Of a stretch of DNA of 64,000 nt, positions 43,322 to 51,958 are shown piece by piece. This DNA is from Hyphomicrobiales bacterium (GTDB lineage: Bacteria; Pseudomonadota; Alphaproteobacteria; Rhizobiales; Rhizobiaceae). The notes under the pieces are model-generated. The model was not told the DNA's origin. It saw only the letters and a program-made list of their open reading frames with translations, and made no database searches. A program made the translations under genes and the position numbers. The stretch is taken from the NCBI GenBank assembly GCA_900489925.1, contig UEHQ01000011.1, forward strand, positions 94,067-158,066, given 5' to 3'. Within the stretch, counting starts at the first letter, position 1. Every line of letters starts with the position of its first letter.

Positions 43322-45175
43322 ATGAAAAAAACACTCGCCGGCGCCACCCTTAATTTTTCGGCAAGCTCCGCCGCCTCCGCGACCGATAGCGCGCTCGGCG
43401 ACCTGCCGACCTGGCGATTGCAGGACCTTTACCCCTCCGCCACCTCGACGGCCTTTACGTCGGATATGGAAAAAGCAGGCAAGGCAGCCGCCGCTTTCGA
43501 AGAGAAGTGGAAGGGCAAGCTTGCGGACGCCGCCACGAAGAAAGGTGACGCCGGCATCGGCCAGGCTCTGAAAGAATATGAGGCGCTGGACGACCTTATC
43601 GGCCGCCTCGGCTCGTTTGCGGGCCTCACCTATTTCTCCGACACCAGCAATCCTGTGAACGGCAAGCTCTACGGCGACGTTCAGGCCCGGATCACCGATT
43701 TCTCCGGCCACCTGCTGTTCTTTGCGCTCGAACTCAACCGCATCGACGATGCCATGATCGATGCCTGCATGGCGAATGACCCGGATGCCGGCCACTACCG
43801 CCCCTGGCTCGTCGACCTGCGCAAGGACAAGCCCTACCAGCTGGACGACAAGCTGGAACAGCTCTTCCTCGAAAAGTCGATGACGTCGGCTGCGGCCTTC
43901 AACCGCCTGTTCGATGAGACGATGGCCGAACTGCGCTTCGACGTCGATGGCGAGAAGCTCTCGATCGAGGTCACGCTGAACATGCTGCAGGACCGCGATC
44001 CCGCCGTTCGCCACAAGGCGGCGATGGCGCTTGCCGAAACCTTCAAGGCGAATATCCGCACCTTCACGCTGATCACCAACACGCTCGCCAAGGACAAGGA
44101 CATTTCAGACCGCTGGCGCGGCTTCGAGGACATCGCCGATAGCAGGCACCTAGCAAACCGCGTCGAGCGCGAAGTGGTCGATGCGCTGGCCGCCGCCGTC
44201 AAGGATGCCTATCCGCGCCTCTCGCATCGCTATTACAAGATGAAGGCCAAGTGGCTTGGCATGGAACAGATGGAGTTCTGGGATCGCAACGCGCCGCTGC
44301 CCGAAACCTCCAACGCCGTGATTTCCTGGACTGAAGCCAGGGACACGGTGCTTTCGGCCTATGGCAGTTTTGCCCCCGAGATGGCCGCGATCGCAAAGCG
44401 CTTCTTTGACGAGCAGTGGATCGATGCGCCCGTCCGCCCCGGCAAGGCGCCCGGCGCTTTCGCTCACCCGACCGTTCCTTCGGCTCACCCCTATGTGCTC
44501 GTCAATTACCTGGGCAAACCGCGCGACGTCATGACGCTCGCCCACGAGCTTGGCCATGGTGTGCATCAGGTTCTGGCCGGCGGCCAAGGCGCGCTGATGT
44601 GCCAGACGCCGCTGACGCTTGCCGAAACCGCATCCGTTTTCGGTGAGATGCTCACCTTCCGCGCCCTCCTCGACAAGACCAAGGACAAGCGTGAGCGCAA
44701 GGCGATGCTCGCCCAGAAGGTCGAGGACATGATCAACACGGTCGTGCGCCAGATCGCCTTCTACGAATTCGAGCGCAAGGTCCACACCGCCCGCAAGGCC
44801 GGCGAACTGACCTCCGACGACATCGGCGAGCTCTGGCTCTCGGTACAGTCGGAAAGCCTCGGGCCGGCGATCAAGATCTCGGAGGGATACGAGACCTACT
44901 GGGCCTATATCCCGCACTTCATCCATTCGCCCTTCTACGTCTACGCCTATGCGTTCGGCGATTGCCTGGTGAACTCGCTCTATGCCGTCTACCAGAAGGC
45001 CGACAAGGGCTTCCAGGACAAGTACTTCGAGCTCCTGAAGGCCGGCGGCACCAAGCATCACTCGGAACTTCTCAAGCCATTCGGTCTTGATGCCACCGAT
45101 CCGTCGTTCTGGAGCAAGGGACTGTCGATGATCGAAGGCCTGATCGACGAGTTGGAAGCGCTAGATAAGGCCTGA
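43322..45175 (+). CDS. M3 family oligoendopeptidase F-type
   Basis: A 617-residue zinc metallopeptidase. The HExxH motif is HELGH at residues 408-412 (LAHELGHGVHQ), and the third ligand Glu is in LAETASVFGEM. The N-terminal helical lobe of about 200 residues is typical of PepF/M3 proteins, which cut short peptides in the cytosol. GAGGAAGAGG lies before ATG 43322. No signal peptide. Single-gene unit. Confidence 0.93.
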   Translation: MKKTLAGATLNFSASSAASATDSALGDLPTWRLQDLYPSATSTAFTSDMEKAGKAAAAFEEKWKGKLADAATKKGDAGIGQALKEYEALDDLIGRLGSFAGLTYFSDTSNPVNGKLYGDVQARITDFSGHLLFFALELNRIDDAMIDACMANDPDAGHYRPWLVDLRKDKPYQLDDKLEQLFLEKSMTSAAAFNRLFDETMAELRFDVDGEKLSIEVTLNMLQDRDPAVRHKAAMALAETFKANIRTFTLITNTLAKDKDISDRWRGFEDIADSRHLANRVEREVVDALAAAVKDAYPRLSHRYYKMKAKWLGMEQMEFWDRNAPLPETSNAVISWTEARDTVLSAYGSFAPEMAAIAKRFFDEQWIDAPVRPGKAPGAFAHPTVPSAHPYVLVNYLGKPRDVMTLAHELGHGVHQVLAGGQGALMCQTPLTLAETASVFGEMLTFRALLDKTKDKRERKAMLAQKVEDMINTVVRQIAFYEFERKVHTARKAGELTSDDIGELWLSVQSESLGPAIKISEGYETYWAYIPHFIHSPFYVYAYAFGDCLVNSLYAVYQKADKGFQDKYFELLKAGGTKHHSELLKPFGLDATDPSFWSKGLSMIEGLIDELEALDKA

Positions 45176-45254
45176 GGCGGCACAGCCAGTCCCTTTTCCG
45201 CGTGAGCGGGAAGAGACAAAGCGAAGATCGCCGCCTTAAGGCCAAAGCTTGGAC

Positions 45255-46433
45255 ATGATCGACAGACAGCCCTACGCGCTCTTCCGGGACGACACGACCG
45301 GACAGGTGATGCTCTTCGCCGATCCGGCGGAGATCGTCATCGCGCGGACGCGTGCCGAGTTCTTCGACGGCCTCGAGCGCATCGAGAAAGCGCGTGCCGC
45401 GGGCAAGTGGCTGGCCGGCTACTTGTCCTACGAAGCGGGCTACCTCTTCGAAGACAAGCTTTCCGCCTTTGCCGACGCGCGCAGCGAAACGCCGCTCCTC
45501 TGCTTTGGCATATTCGACGCGCCGTCAGCCGATACTCACCCCCTGGCGCAGGCGGTGAAGCGCGTCGAAAATGAGGAATGCATCACGGCACCGAAAGCCG
45601 GATGGGATTTCCCCACATACAAGGAGCGCTTCGACCGGCTCCACTGGCACCTCCGACAGGGAGATTGCTACCAGGCCAACCTCACCATGCCGATCACGGC
45701 CCGTTGGAGCGGCGATCCCCGCGCGGCATTCTGGTCGCTGATCGACCGGCAACCGGTGAAGTATGGCGCGCTGGTGGATCTCGGTGGCCCGATCATCCTG
45801 TCGCGCTCGCCCGAACTCTTCTTCCGCACCGACGACGACGGCTGGATCGAGACACACCCGATGAAGGGCACCGCCAAGCGCGGCAACAGCCCCGCCGAGG
45901 ACGCAGCGATCATCAAGGCCATGTGCGAGGACATCAAGACACAGGCTGAAAACCGCATGATCGTCGACCTCCTGCGCAACGACATCTCGCGCATATCGGA
46001 GGTCGGCACGCTCGACGTTCCGAAGCTCTTCGACATCGAGACCTATCCGACGGTGCACCAGATGGTGAGCCATGTGCAGGCGAAGCTGCTTCCCGATCTC
46101 ACCATCACCGACATCTTCGCCGCCCTCTTCCCCTGCGGCTCGATCACCGGCGCGCCGAAGATCAGCGCCATGAGCATTCTCCATGAACTGGAGGACGGCC
46201 CGCGCGACGTCTATTGCGGGGCGATCGGCATGATCTCGCCGCGCGGCGCCATGCGCTTTTCGGTCGCCATCCGAACCATCAGCCTGTTTCCCGACGGCAA
46301 GGCGGTCTTCAACGTCGGCGGCGGCATCGTCTTCGATTCGACAGCCGAAGCAGAATACGAAGAGTGCCTGTTGAAGGCGCGCTTCGCCATCGGCGATCAG
46401 GAAGTGACCCGCGATCAGGAGACAGCGGGATGA
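45255..46433 (+). CDS. pabB: Aminodeoxychorismate synthase component I
   Basis: A 392-residue chorismate-utilising enzyme that makes 4-amino-4-deoxychorismate for folate. The conserved C-terminal half holds GDCYQANLTMPI, THPMKGTAKRG, AENRMIVDLLRNDISRI, PCGSITGAPK and GGGIVFDS. The TGAP motif with Lys suggests PabB rather than anthranilate synthase. ATG 45255 is used; the TTG two codons earlier lacks support. It overlaps pabC by 4 bp (ATGA). Confidence 0.93.
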   Translation: MIDRQPYALFRDDTTGQVMLFADPAEIVIARTRAEFFDGLERIEKARAAGKWLAGYLSYEAGYLFEDKLSAFADARSETPLLCFGIFDAPSADTHPLAQAVKRVENEECITAPKAGWDFPTYKERFDRLHWHLRQGDCYQANLTMPITARWSGDPRAAFWSLIDRQPVKYGALVDLGGPIILSRSPELFFRTDDDGWIETHPMKGTAKRGNSPAEDAAIIKAMCEDIKTQAENRMIVDLLRNDISRISEVGTLDVPKLFDIETYPTVHQMVSHVQAKLLPDLTITDIFAALFPCGSITGAPKISAMSILHELEDGPRDVYCGAIGMISPRGAMRFSVAIRTISLFPDGKAVFNVGGGIVFDSTAEAEYEECLLKARFAIGDQEVTRDQETAG

Positions 46434-47056
46434 CCGACCTGTCCTTGATCGAAACGCTGCGCTTCGAGCCGGCCATCGGCTTCGTGCGCCTGCGTCTCCA
46501 CCTCGCTCGCCTCTCCCGCTCCGCCCGTCGCCTTGGCTTTCCAGAGCCGCTGGCGGTTGCCGATCGGCTGAACGAAGCCGTGGCGGGCGCATCAAGCGCC
46601 TTGCGCGTTCGGCTGACATTTGATCACAACGGGCAAACGGCGGTCACCTCGGCGCCGTTTACGCCGCTTGCCGCAGGCAGTGTCTGGAACGTTAAGGTGG
46701 CCAGCACGCGCCTCGCCTCCGGCGACAAGCTGCTGCGCATGAAAACGACCCGCCGCGCGATCTACGACATTGCAAGGTCCGAATACGCATCGTCCGAAGC
46801 CGATGAAGTGATCATGCTGAACGAACGAGGCGAGGTGTGCGAGGGCACGATCACTTCGGTCTTCCTCGACGACGGATCCGGCCTCCTGCGCACCCCGCCG
46901 ATCGCCTGCGGTCTGCTGGCGGGGGTGCTGCGCACCGAACTCATCTGCCAGCGAAAGGCCCGCGTTGGCCGCATCACGCCGGAAGACTTGAAGACAGGAC
47001 CGCTTTATGTCGGCAATTCCCTGCGCGGTCTGATCGCCGCAAACCTTATCCTCTAG
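46430..47056 (+). CDS. pabC: Aminodeoxychorismate lyase-like class IV aminotransferase fold
   Basis: A 208-residue PLP enzyme of fold type IV. The PLP Lys is in RMKTTRRAIYD, the conserved Glu is in NERGEVCEGTITSVFLD, and the C-terminal LLAGVLRTEL is typical. Coupling to pabB points to release of pyruvate from aminodeoxychorismate to give p-aminobenzoate. It is short for the family (usual about 270), lacking part of the N-terminus. Its stop shares CTAG (47053-47056) with the convergent GGDEF gene. Confidence 0.88.
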   Translation: MTDLSLIETLRFEPAIGFVRLRLHLARLSRSARRLGFPEPLAVADRLNEAVAGASSALRVRLTFDHNGQTAVTSAPFTPLAAGSVWNVKVASTRLASGDKLLRMKTTRRAIYDIARSEYASSEADEVIMLNERGEVCEGTITSVFLDDGSGLLRTPPIACGLLAGVLRTELICQRKARVGRITPEDLKTGPLYVGNSLRGLIAANLIL

Positions 47057-47958
47057 GCAACGATCCTCAGCCGATCACGCCCGCTCTGCTTGGCATGATA
47101 GAGCGCCTCGTCAGCGCGCGCGTAAAGCTCGCGTGCCGTCTCGCCCACATGCAGTTCCGCAAGCCCGGCGGAGCAGGTGTAGGAAAAGCTGGGGCTATTG
47201 CTGATCGGGCGAGCACCTCGCACCGTCGTCAGGATCCGGTCGACGATCAACTCTCCCTGCGACAAGGTGGTGTCGGGAAGAATCAGCATGAATTCCTCGC
47301 CGCCGATCCTGCCGAAGCTGTCGCGCCGGCGCACGAGCGGATGCACGCGGCGAGCAAAGTCCACCAGCACGTCGTCTCCCACCTGGTGGCCATACACATC
47401 GTTGATCCGCTTGAAGAAATCGAGATCGATGATGCAGATGCAGCCGCTCGCCTTTTCCATCGAGGCCTGCCGCTGCACCAAGCTCTCCAGCGCCGCCATC
47501 ATGAAGCGGCGATTGGAAATGCTGGTGAGCTCGTCGGTCTGCGATGCCTTGAGCGCGAAATCGCGGTCCTGCCGGATATCGCGTTCGCTGGCTTTCAGAT
47601 GCGTGATGTCGCTGGCGACGCAGAGCATCCAGCCGTCCTTCTGGACGGTCTCGGTCATCCATAGCCAGCGCCCGTCGACCACATCGGTCTCGAACGCCCG
47701 GAACGGCAGCTTGCCGCGCCGCGATTGCGCCGAGACCAGCCATGTCTCGAAATCAGCGGCACGGATGACCGTCCCTTTTCCGGCCTTGGTATTGCGGCGC
47801 ATAAGCTCGGCCCACAGAGGGCATTCATCCGGCTCGAGTGCGAAGGTGGTGCGAAAGGCCGCGTTTGCATACTGCAGCCGGTCATCCTGATCATAAAGCG
47901 CGATCAGGACGGCGCTCTCCTCCTGCAACTCCGCAAGCCGCTCCGATATCTGGTTCAT
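47053..47958 (-). CDS. PAS-GGDEF diguanylate cyclase
   Basis: A 301-residue soluble protein. An N-terminal PAS domain (about 8-115; IALYDQDDRLQYANAAFR) is followed by a GGDEF domain with the active motif RIGGEEFMLIL and a typical start DELTSISNRRFMM. It should make cyclic di-GMP. The signal sensed by PAS is unknown. The start MNQISERL at 47958 excludes a longer upstream extension. It converges on pabC with a shared CTAG. Confidence 0.92.
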   Translation of the reverse strand: MNQISERLAELQEESAVLIALYDQDDRLQYANAAFRTTFALEPDECPLWAELMRRNTKAGKGTVIRAADFETWLVSAQSRRGKLPFRAFETDVVDGRWLWMTETVQKDGWMLCVASDITHLKASERDIRQDRDFALKASQTDELTSISNRRFMMAALESLVQRQASMEKASGCICIIDLDFFKRINDVYGHQVGDDVLVDFARRVHPLVRRRDSFGRIGGEEFMLILPDTTLSQGELIVDRILTTVRGARPISNSPSFSYTCSAGLAELHVGETARELYARADEALYHAKQSGRDRLRIVA

Positions 47959-48090
47959 CCGATGGTTCCGGGGCGATGGAATAACAATGATTCGCACTTT
48001 GACGCAGAAATCTGAAAAGAAGATGGATGCTCCCGAGACAATTGAATATCCACATGTGCCGGAACGCAACGCCCTGAAAGGAAACACACC

Positions 48091-48375
48091 ATGTTCATCC
48101 TCGCCTTGACCTATGTGAAGCCGAACGAGGAGGCCGACACGCACATGGAGCCGCACATGGCCTGGGTGAAGGAAGGCTATGCCAGAGGCTGGTTTCTTGC
48201 ATCGGGCCGCAAGGTGCCGCGCACCGGTGGCGTGGTTCTGGCCGTTGGAAACCGGGCTGACATCGAAGCCTATGTCGCCGCGGACCCCTTCACGATCCAC
48301 GGCGTGGCGCAATACGAGATCACCGAAGTCGCGATCACCACCGCCGTCGACGGCATGGAGGCATTGAAAGGATGA
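48091..48375 (+). CDS. YciI family protein
   Basis: A 94-residue dimeric ferredoxin-like protein: MFILALTYVKPNEEADTH, with the conserved His in the MEPHMAWVKEG helix and DPFTIHGVAQYEITEV near the end. Function is poorly known; family members are putative hydrolases or dehalogenase-like. AAAGGAAA lies upstream of the ATG. It is followed by a DUF4440 gene 7 bp away. Confidence 0.87.
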   Translation: MFILALTYVKPNEEADTHMEPHMAWVKEGYARGWFLASGRKVPRTGGVVLAVGNRADIEAYVAADPFTIHGVAQYEITEVAITTAVDGMEALKG

Positions 48376-48382
48376 AGCGGTG

Positions 48383-48760
48383 ATGGACCAACCGGACGAC
48401 CTGCGTCTCCATCTTCAGTCCCTGGAGGAAAAGCTGTTCGACCCCGCCGTGCGCAACTCGCGCACATCGCTGGACACGCTGCTTGCACCCGATTTCCGGG
48501 AGATCGGAAGCTCCGGTCGGCTCTATGATTTCGATGAGATCATCGCGGCGCTGCTTGCCGAGCCGGCGGACGGAACCACCCGCGCATTGGCCGACTTCGA
48601 GATCCGGCCGCTGTCTCCCGGGCTGGTGCTCGCGACCTACCGCTCCGAGCGCAGCGAACCCCATCTTCCGCCGGTCAAATCCCTTCGTAGCTCGATCTGG
48701 CGGCGCGATGCCAACGGTTATTGGCGAATGGTCTTCCATCAGGGGACACCGGCGCGCTAG
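48383..48760 (+). CDS. DUF4440/NTF2-like protein
   Basis: A 125-residue cone-shaped NTF2-type fold: LHLQSLEEKLFDPAVRNSR, LLAPDFREIGSSGRLYDFDEIIAALL, and a C-terminal SSIWRRDANGYWRMVFHQGTP. Proteins of this group bind or transform small ligands. A GTG one codon earlier is also possible. It lies between YciI and the heme N-demethylase-like gene and is probably cotranscribed with both. Confidence 0.85.
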   Translation: MDQPDDLRLHLQSLEEKLFDPAVRNSRTSLDTLLAPDFREIGSSGRLYDFDEIIAALLAEPADGTTRALADFEIRPLSPGLVLATYRSERSEPHLPPVKSLRSSIWRRDANGYWRMVFHQGTPAR

Positions 48761-48769
48761 AGTTCGGCC

Positions 48770-49642
48770 ATGACGCTTCCGATCTACACGCCCTATGACG
48801 GCTCCTCGAAGCCGTTCACCATCGGCCTGATGCCGCTTGACCCCATGCGCTGGATCGAGCCGGATGCCGATTGGTCGCGCTATGTCGGCGAAAAACGGGC
48901 GCTGGTCAGCACCAATCGCAGCGAGGTCTTCGTCGCGGAGGATGGCACCGAGGATGCTCAGCGGGAGGCGCTCGGGCTGCTTCAAGCACATCTCGCCGAG
49001 CGCCATCCGCAACTCCCCCGCGACGACGCGCAGACCGGATACGATCTCCCGCCATTGCTCCGCGCCGGCCTGTTGATCCAGGACGATCTGGTGATCATGC
49101 GTCGAAAGGCCGACAGCTGGCATCTCGTCGCCGGCTTCGTCGCCTTTCCATCCTCGTGGTCGCTTCAGGAGAAGTTCGCACGTCCGATGCAGGCAATTCA
49201 TGCCGACGTGCCGGGTTTCGGAGAAGGCACCCGCAACGCGGAGCTGATCACCCGGATCTTCGATAATCTTCAGGTTGCCCAACCCGTCGAGCGGATGAAC
49301 TGGTCGATCAACCTGACCGACGACCTCTTCCTGCCGCTCTCGAAGCATCGCCGGCCACCGCAGGCGGAAGCCTTCACGCTCGCCCAGCGCTTTGCCCGCG
49401 TCGAGCGGCAGACGCTGCGCAAGCTGCCAGTCGCCGGCGATATCCTCTTCACCATCCGTGTCTATGTCGATCCGATCGCAGCCATCGCCTCCCATCCCAA
49501 GGCTGCAACGTTAGCCGCGAGCTTCGCAGCACAGCTTGAAAACCTCGACGAACACCAGGCTGCCTATAAGGGGCTGAGCTTGCAAAAAGCCGAGCTTGCG
49601 GCCAAGCTGCGCGCGCTCGCAAACCAGCACTTGCCCGCCTGA
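48770..49642 (+). CDS. Heme-dependent oxidative N-demethylase alpha-like protein (DUF3445)
   Basis: A 290-residue protein with the DUF3445 pattern: PFTIGLMPLDPMRWIEPD near the N-terminus, VQ-type linker, LVAGFVAFPSSWSLQEKFARPMQAIHADVPGF in the middle, and RMNWSINLTDD. The characterised HODM alpha subunit binds heme and removes methyl groups from amines, but needs reductase subunits. None are encoded here, so partner proteins may lie elsewhere. It starts 9 bp after the DUF4440 gene. Confidence 0.85.
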   Translation: MTLPIYTPYDGSSKPFTIGLMPLDPMRWIEPDADWSRYVGEKRALVSTNRSEVFVAEDGTEDAQREALGLLQAHLAERHPQLPRDDAQTGYDLPPLLRAGLLIQDDLVIMRRKADSWHLVAGFVAFPSSWSLQEKFARPMQAIHADVPGFGEGTRNAELITRIFDNLQVAQPVERMNWSINLTDDLFLPLSKHRRPPQAEAFTLAQRFARVERQTLRKLPVAGDILFTIRVYVDPIAAIASHPKAATLAASFAAQLENLDEHQAAYKGLSLQKAELAAKLRALANQHLPA

Positions 49643-49780
49643 TATTTGTGTTCCCGCCCGGAACGCTCTTTATTGTGACGCCATTTTGTGGTTAGAGCCG
49701 GACTTCCTCGCAGTATTTTCGCGATTTCAAATGAATTCTTAAAGGCCTCTCGCCTTCGTCACCTTCCACAGGAGAAAAGA

Positions 49781-51232
49781 ATGACGGAACAGAACCACCC
49801 GGTATATGCCGAAATTACCGGTCCGATCGTCATGATCGGCTTTGGCTCCATCGGCCGCGGTACGCTGCCGCTGATCGAGCGCCACTTCAAATTCGACAAG
49901 AGCCGGATGGTCGTCATCGACCCGCGTGAAGAGCCCTCCGACATGGAGATCCTCAAGAAGCACGGCGTCCGTCACATCAAGGAATATGTGACCAAGGACA
50001 ACTACAAGGAGCTGCTGAAGCCGCTTCTGACCGAAGGCGAAGGCCAGGGCTTCTGCGTCAACCTCTCGGTTGATACCGGTTCGGTCGATCTGATGAAGCT
50101 CTGCCGCAAGCTCGATGTCCTCTACATCGACACCGTCGTCGAGCCGTGGCTCGGCTTCTACTTCGACAAGAACATGAAGAACGCCGACCGCACCAACTAT
50201 GCGCTGCGTGAAACCCTTCGTCATGAGAAGAAGAAGAACCCGGGCGGCACCACGGCCGTTTCCACCTGCGGCGCAAACCCGGGCATGGTCTCCTGGTTCG
50301 TCAAGCAGGCACTGGTCAACCTCGCCAACGACATCGGCCTGACGTACGACGAGCCGGATCAGCATGACCGCGAAGGCTGGGCAAAGCTGATGAAGAAGCT
50401 CGGCGTCAAGGGCGTCCACATTGCCGAGCGTGACACGCAGCTCACCAAGAACCCGAAGCCGCTGAACGTCTTCTGGAACACCTGGTCCGTCGAAGGCTTC
50501 ATTTCCGAAGGTCTGCAGCCGGCCGAACTCGGCTGGGGCACCCACGAAAACTGGATGCCGAAGAACGCCAAGAAGCACAAGAAGGGCTGCAAGGCCGCCA
50601 TCTACCTCGAGCAGCCGGGCGCCAACACCCGCGTCCGCAGCTGGTGCCCGACGCCCGGCCCGCAGTACGGCTTCCTTGTCACCCACAACGAGTCGATCTC
50701 GATCGCCGACTACTTCACGGTGCGCGACAAGGACGGCGAAGTCACCTTCCGCCCGACCTGCCACTACGCCTACCATCCGCCGAACGACGCCGTTCTGTCG
50801 CTGCATGAGATGTTCGGCAACGGCGGCAACTCGCAGCCGGTTCATCACGTTCTCAACGAGGACGAGCTGGTAGACGGTCTCGACGAACTCGGCGTACTGC
50901 TCTACGGCCACGAAAAGAACGCCTACTGGTTCGGCTCGCGCCTGTCTCTAGAAGAGACCCGCCGCATCGCGCCTTACCAGAACGCGACCGGCCTGCAGGT
51001 CACCTCGGCGGTTCTCGCCGGCATGGTCTACGCGCTGGAAAACCCGAAGGCCGGCATCGTCGAAGCCGACGAGATCGACTACAAGCGCTGCCTCGAAGTG
51101 CAGCTGCCCTACCTCGGCCCGGTCGAAGGTCACTACACCGACTGGACCCCGCTCGACGGCCGCCCGGGTCTCTTCCCAGAAGATCTGGACACGAAGGATC
51201 CGTGGCAGTTCAAGAACATCCTCGTTCGCTAA
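49781..51232 (+). CDS. hss: Homospermidine synthase
   Basis: A 483-residue NAD-dependent enzyme that builds homospermidine from putrescine or spermidine; homospermidine is a major polyamine of rhizobia. The Rossmann motif is IVMIGFGSIGRGTLPLIERHF. Further hallmarks are VSTCGANPGMVSWFVKQAL and WCPTPGPQYGFLVTHNE. GGAG lies 6-7 nt before ATG 49781. Complete. A perfect terminator follows. Confidence 0.95.
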   Translation: MTEQNHPVYAEITGPIVMIGFGSIGRGTLPLIERHFKFDKSRMVVIDPREEPSDMEILKKHGVRHIKEYVTKDNYKELLKPLLTEGEGQGFCVNLSVDTGSVDLMKLCRKLDVLYIDTVVEPWLGFYFDKNMKNADRTNYALRETLRHEKKKNPGGTTAVSTCGANPGMVSWFVKQALVNLANDIGLTYDEPDQHDREGWAKLMKKLGVKGVHIAERDTQLTKNPKPLNVFWNTWSVEGFISEGLQPAELGWGTHENWMPKNAKKHKKGCKAAIYLEQPGANTRVRSWCPTPGPQYGFLVTHNESISIADYFTVRDKDGEVTFRPTCHYAYHPPNDAVLSLHEMFGNGGNSQPVHHVLNEDELVDGLDELGVLLYGHEKNAYWFGSRLSLEETRRIAPYQNATGLQVTSAVLAGMVYALENPKAGIVEADEIDYKRCLEVQLPYLGPVEGHYTDWTPLDGRPGLFPEDLDTKDPWQFKNILVR

Positions 51233-51256
51233 TCGCTGAACGAACCGCATTCGAAG

Positions 51257-51282
51257 ATGCCCGCCGCAAGGCGGGCATTTTT
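51257..51282 (+). terminator. Intrinsic terminator of hss
   Basis: ATGCCCGCC pairs perfectly with GGCGGGCAT across a GCAA tetraloop, followed by TTTTTG. Confidence 0.9.
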
Positions 51283-51402
51283 GTAACGCTTGCTGTATAA
51301 ATGCTGTCCCGACACCTCTGAAGCCTTGCCTTCCCGGCCGACCCGCGCCATGTGTTTCGCAACCACACGGATAGTTCCCGCTCCGACTACTGGGAGAAGC
51401 CC

Positions 51403-51771
51403 ATGAACATCAGAACCCTCGTTGTCCTCCTCGGCGCGTCCGCAGCGCTCGCATCCTGCGTTTCGTCGTCGCCGGGCCCAACGCCGGTCGCAGCACGTCC
51501 GGCCCCGGTGGGCGTTGAGGGCTCATGGGCGGATCCGAACGGCATCATCTCGACGTTCCAGGGCGGCACCTTCACGACACGCACAACCGACAGCAATCAG
51601 CTGTTGGCGTCCGGCACCTACGTGAACACCTCGCCTTCGCTGGTCGAAATCAACATGACGTCGCTGGTCAGAAAGACGCAATCCAAGGTCAACTGCGCGC
51701 TCGTCACCCAGAGCCAGCTCAACTGCACCTCCGACGCCGGCTCCCAATTCACGCTCACGCGTCACATGTAA
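51403..51771 (+). CDS. omp10: Omp10-type outer-membrane lipoprotein
   Basis: A 122-residue lipoprotein. The signal peptide ends in a lipobox (ALAS-Cys19). The mature part reads [53 protein letters not shown] and [13 protein letters not shown], with two Cys likely joined. This matches my memory of Brucella Omp10. Its surface role is not clear. GGGAG precedes ATG 51403. It is flanked by terminators on both sides, so it is a single-gene unit. Confidence 0.9.
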   Translation: MNIRTLVVLLGASAALASCVSSSPGPTPVAARPAPVGVEGSWADPNGIISTFQGGTFTTRTTDSNQLLASGTYVNTSPSLVEINMTSLVRKTQSKVNCALVTQSQLNCTSDAGSQFTLTRHM

Positions 51772-51791
51772 TCGGCCTGGATTGACGATTG

Positions 51792-51819
51792 AAAAGCTCC
51801 CCTCGCGGGAGCTTTTTTT
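51792..51819 (+). terminator. Intrinsic terminator of omp10
   Basis: AAAAGCTCCC pairs with GGGAGCTTTT around CTCGC, followed by a run of seven T. Confidence 0.9.
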
Positions 51820-51906
51820 GTTTACCGCCCTTGGAAAGCACCTGCACTGTCACAGCTTTTTCTCTTGCAGCTACTAGTGCTTAGTGGAAACATCAATCGC
51901 GTAGGG

Positions 51907-51942
51907 GATGGCGAAGCGCGGGGGTTCCAGGCTTCGCCCATC
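51907..51942 (+). promoter_or_regulatory. Leader hairpin of the 5'-nucleotidase gene
   Basis: GATGGCGAAGC (51907-51917) pairs with GCTTCGCCCATC (51931-51942) with one bulge, ending just before the AGGAG ribosome-binding site. About 60 bp upstream CTGTCAC (51847-51853) matches one half of a Pho box only. Confidence 0.5.
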
Positions 51943-51958
51943 AAATCAGGAGAACAGG

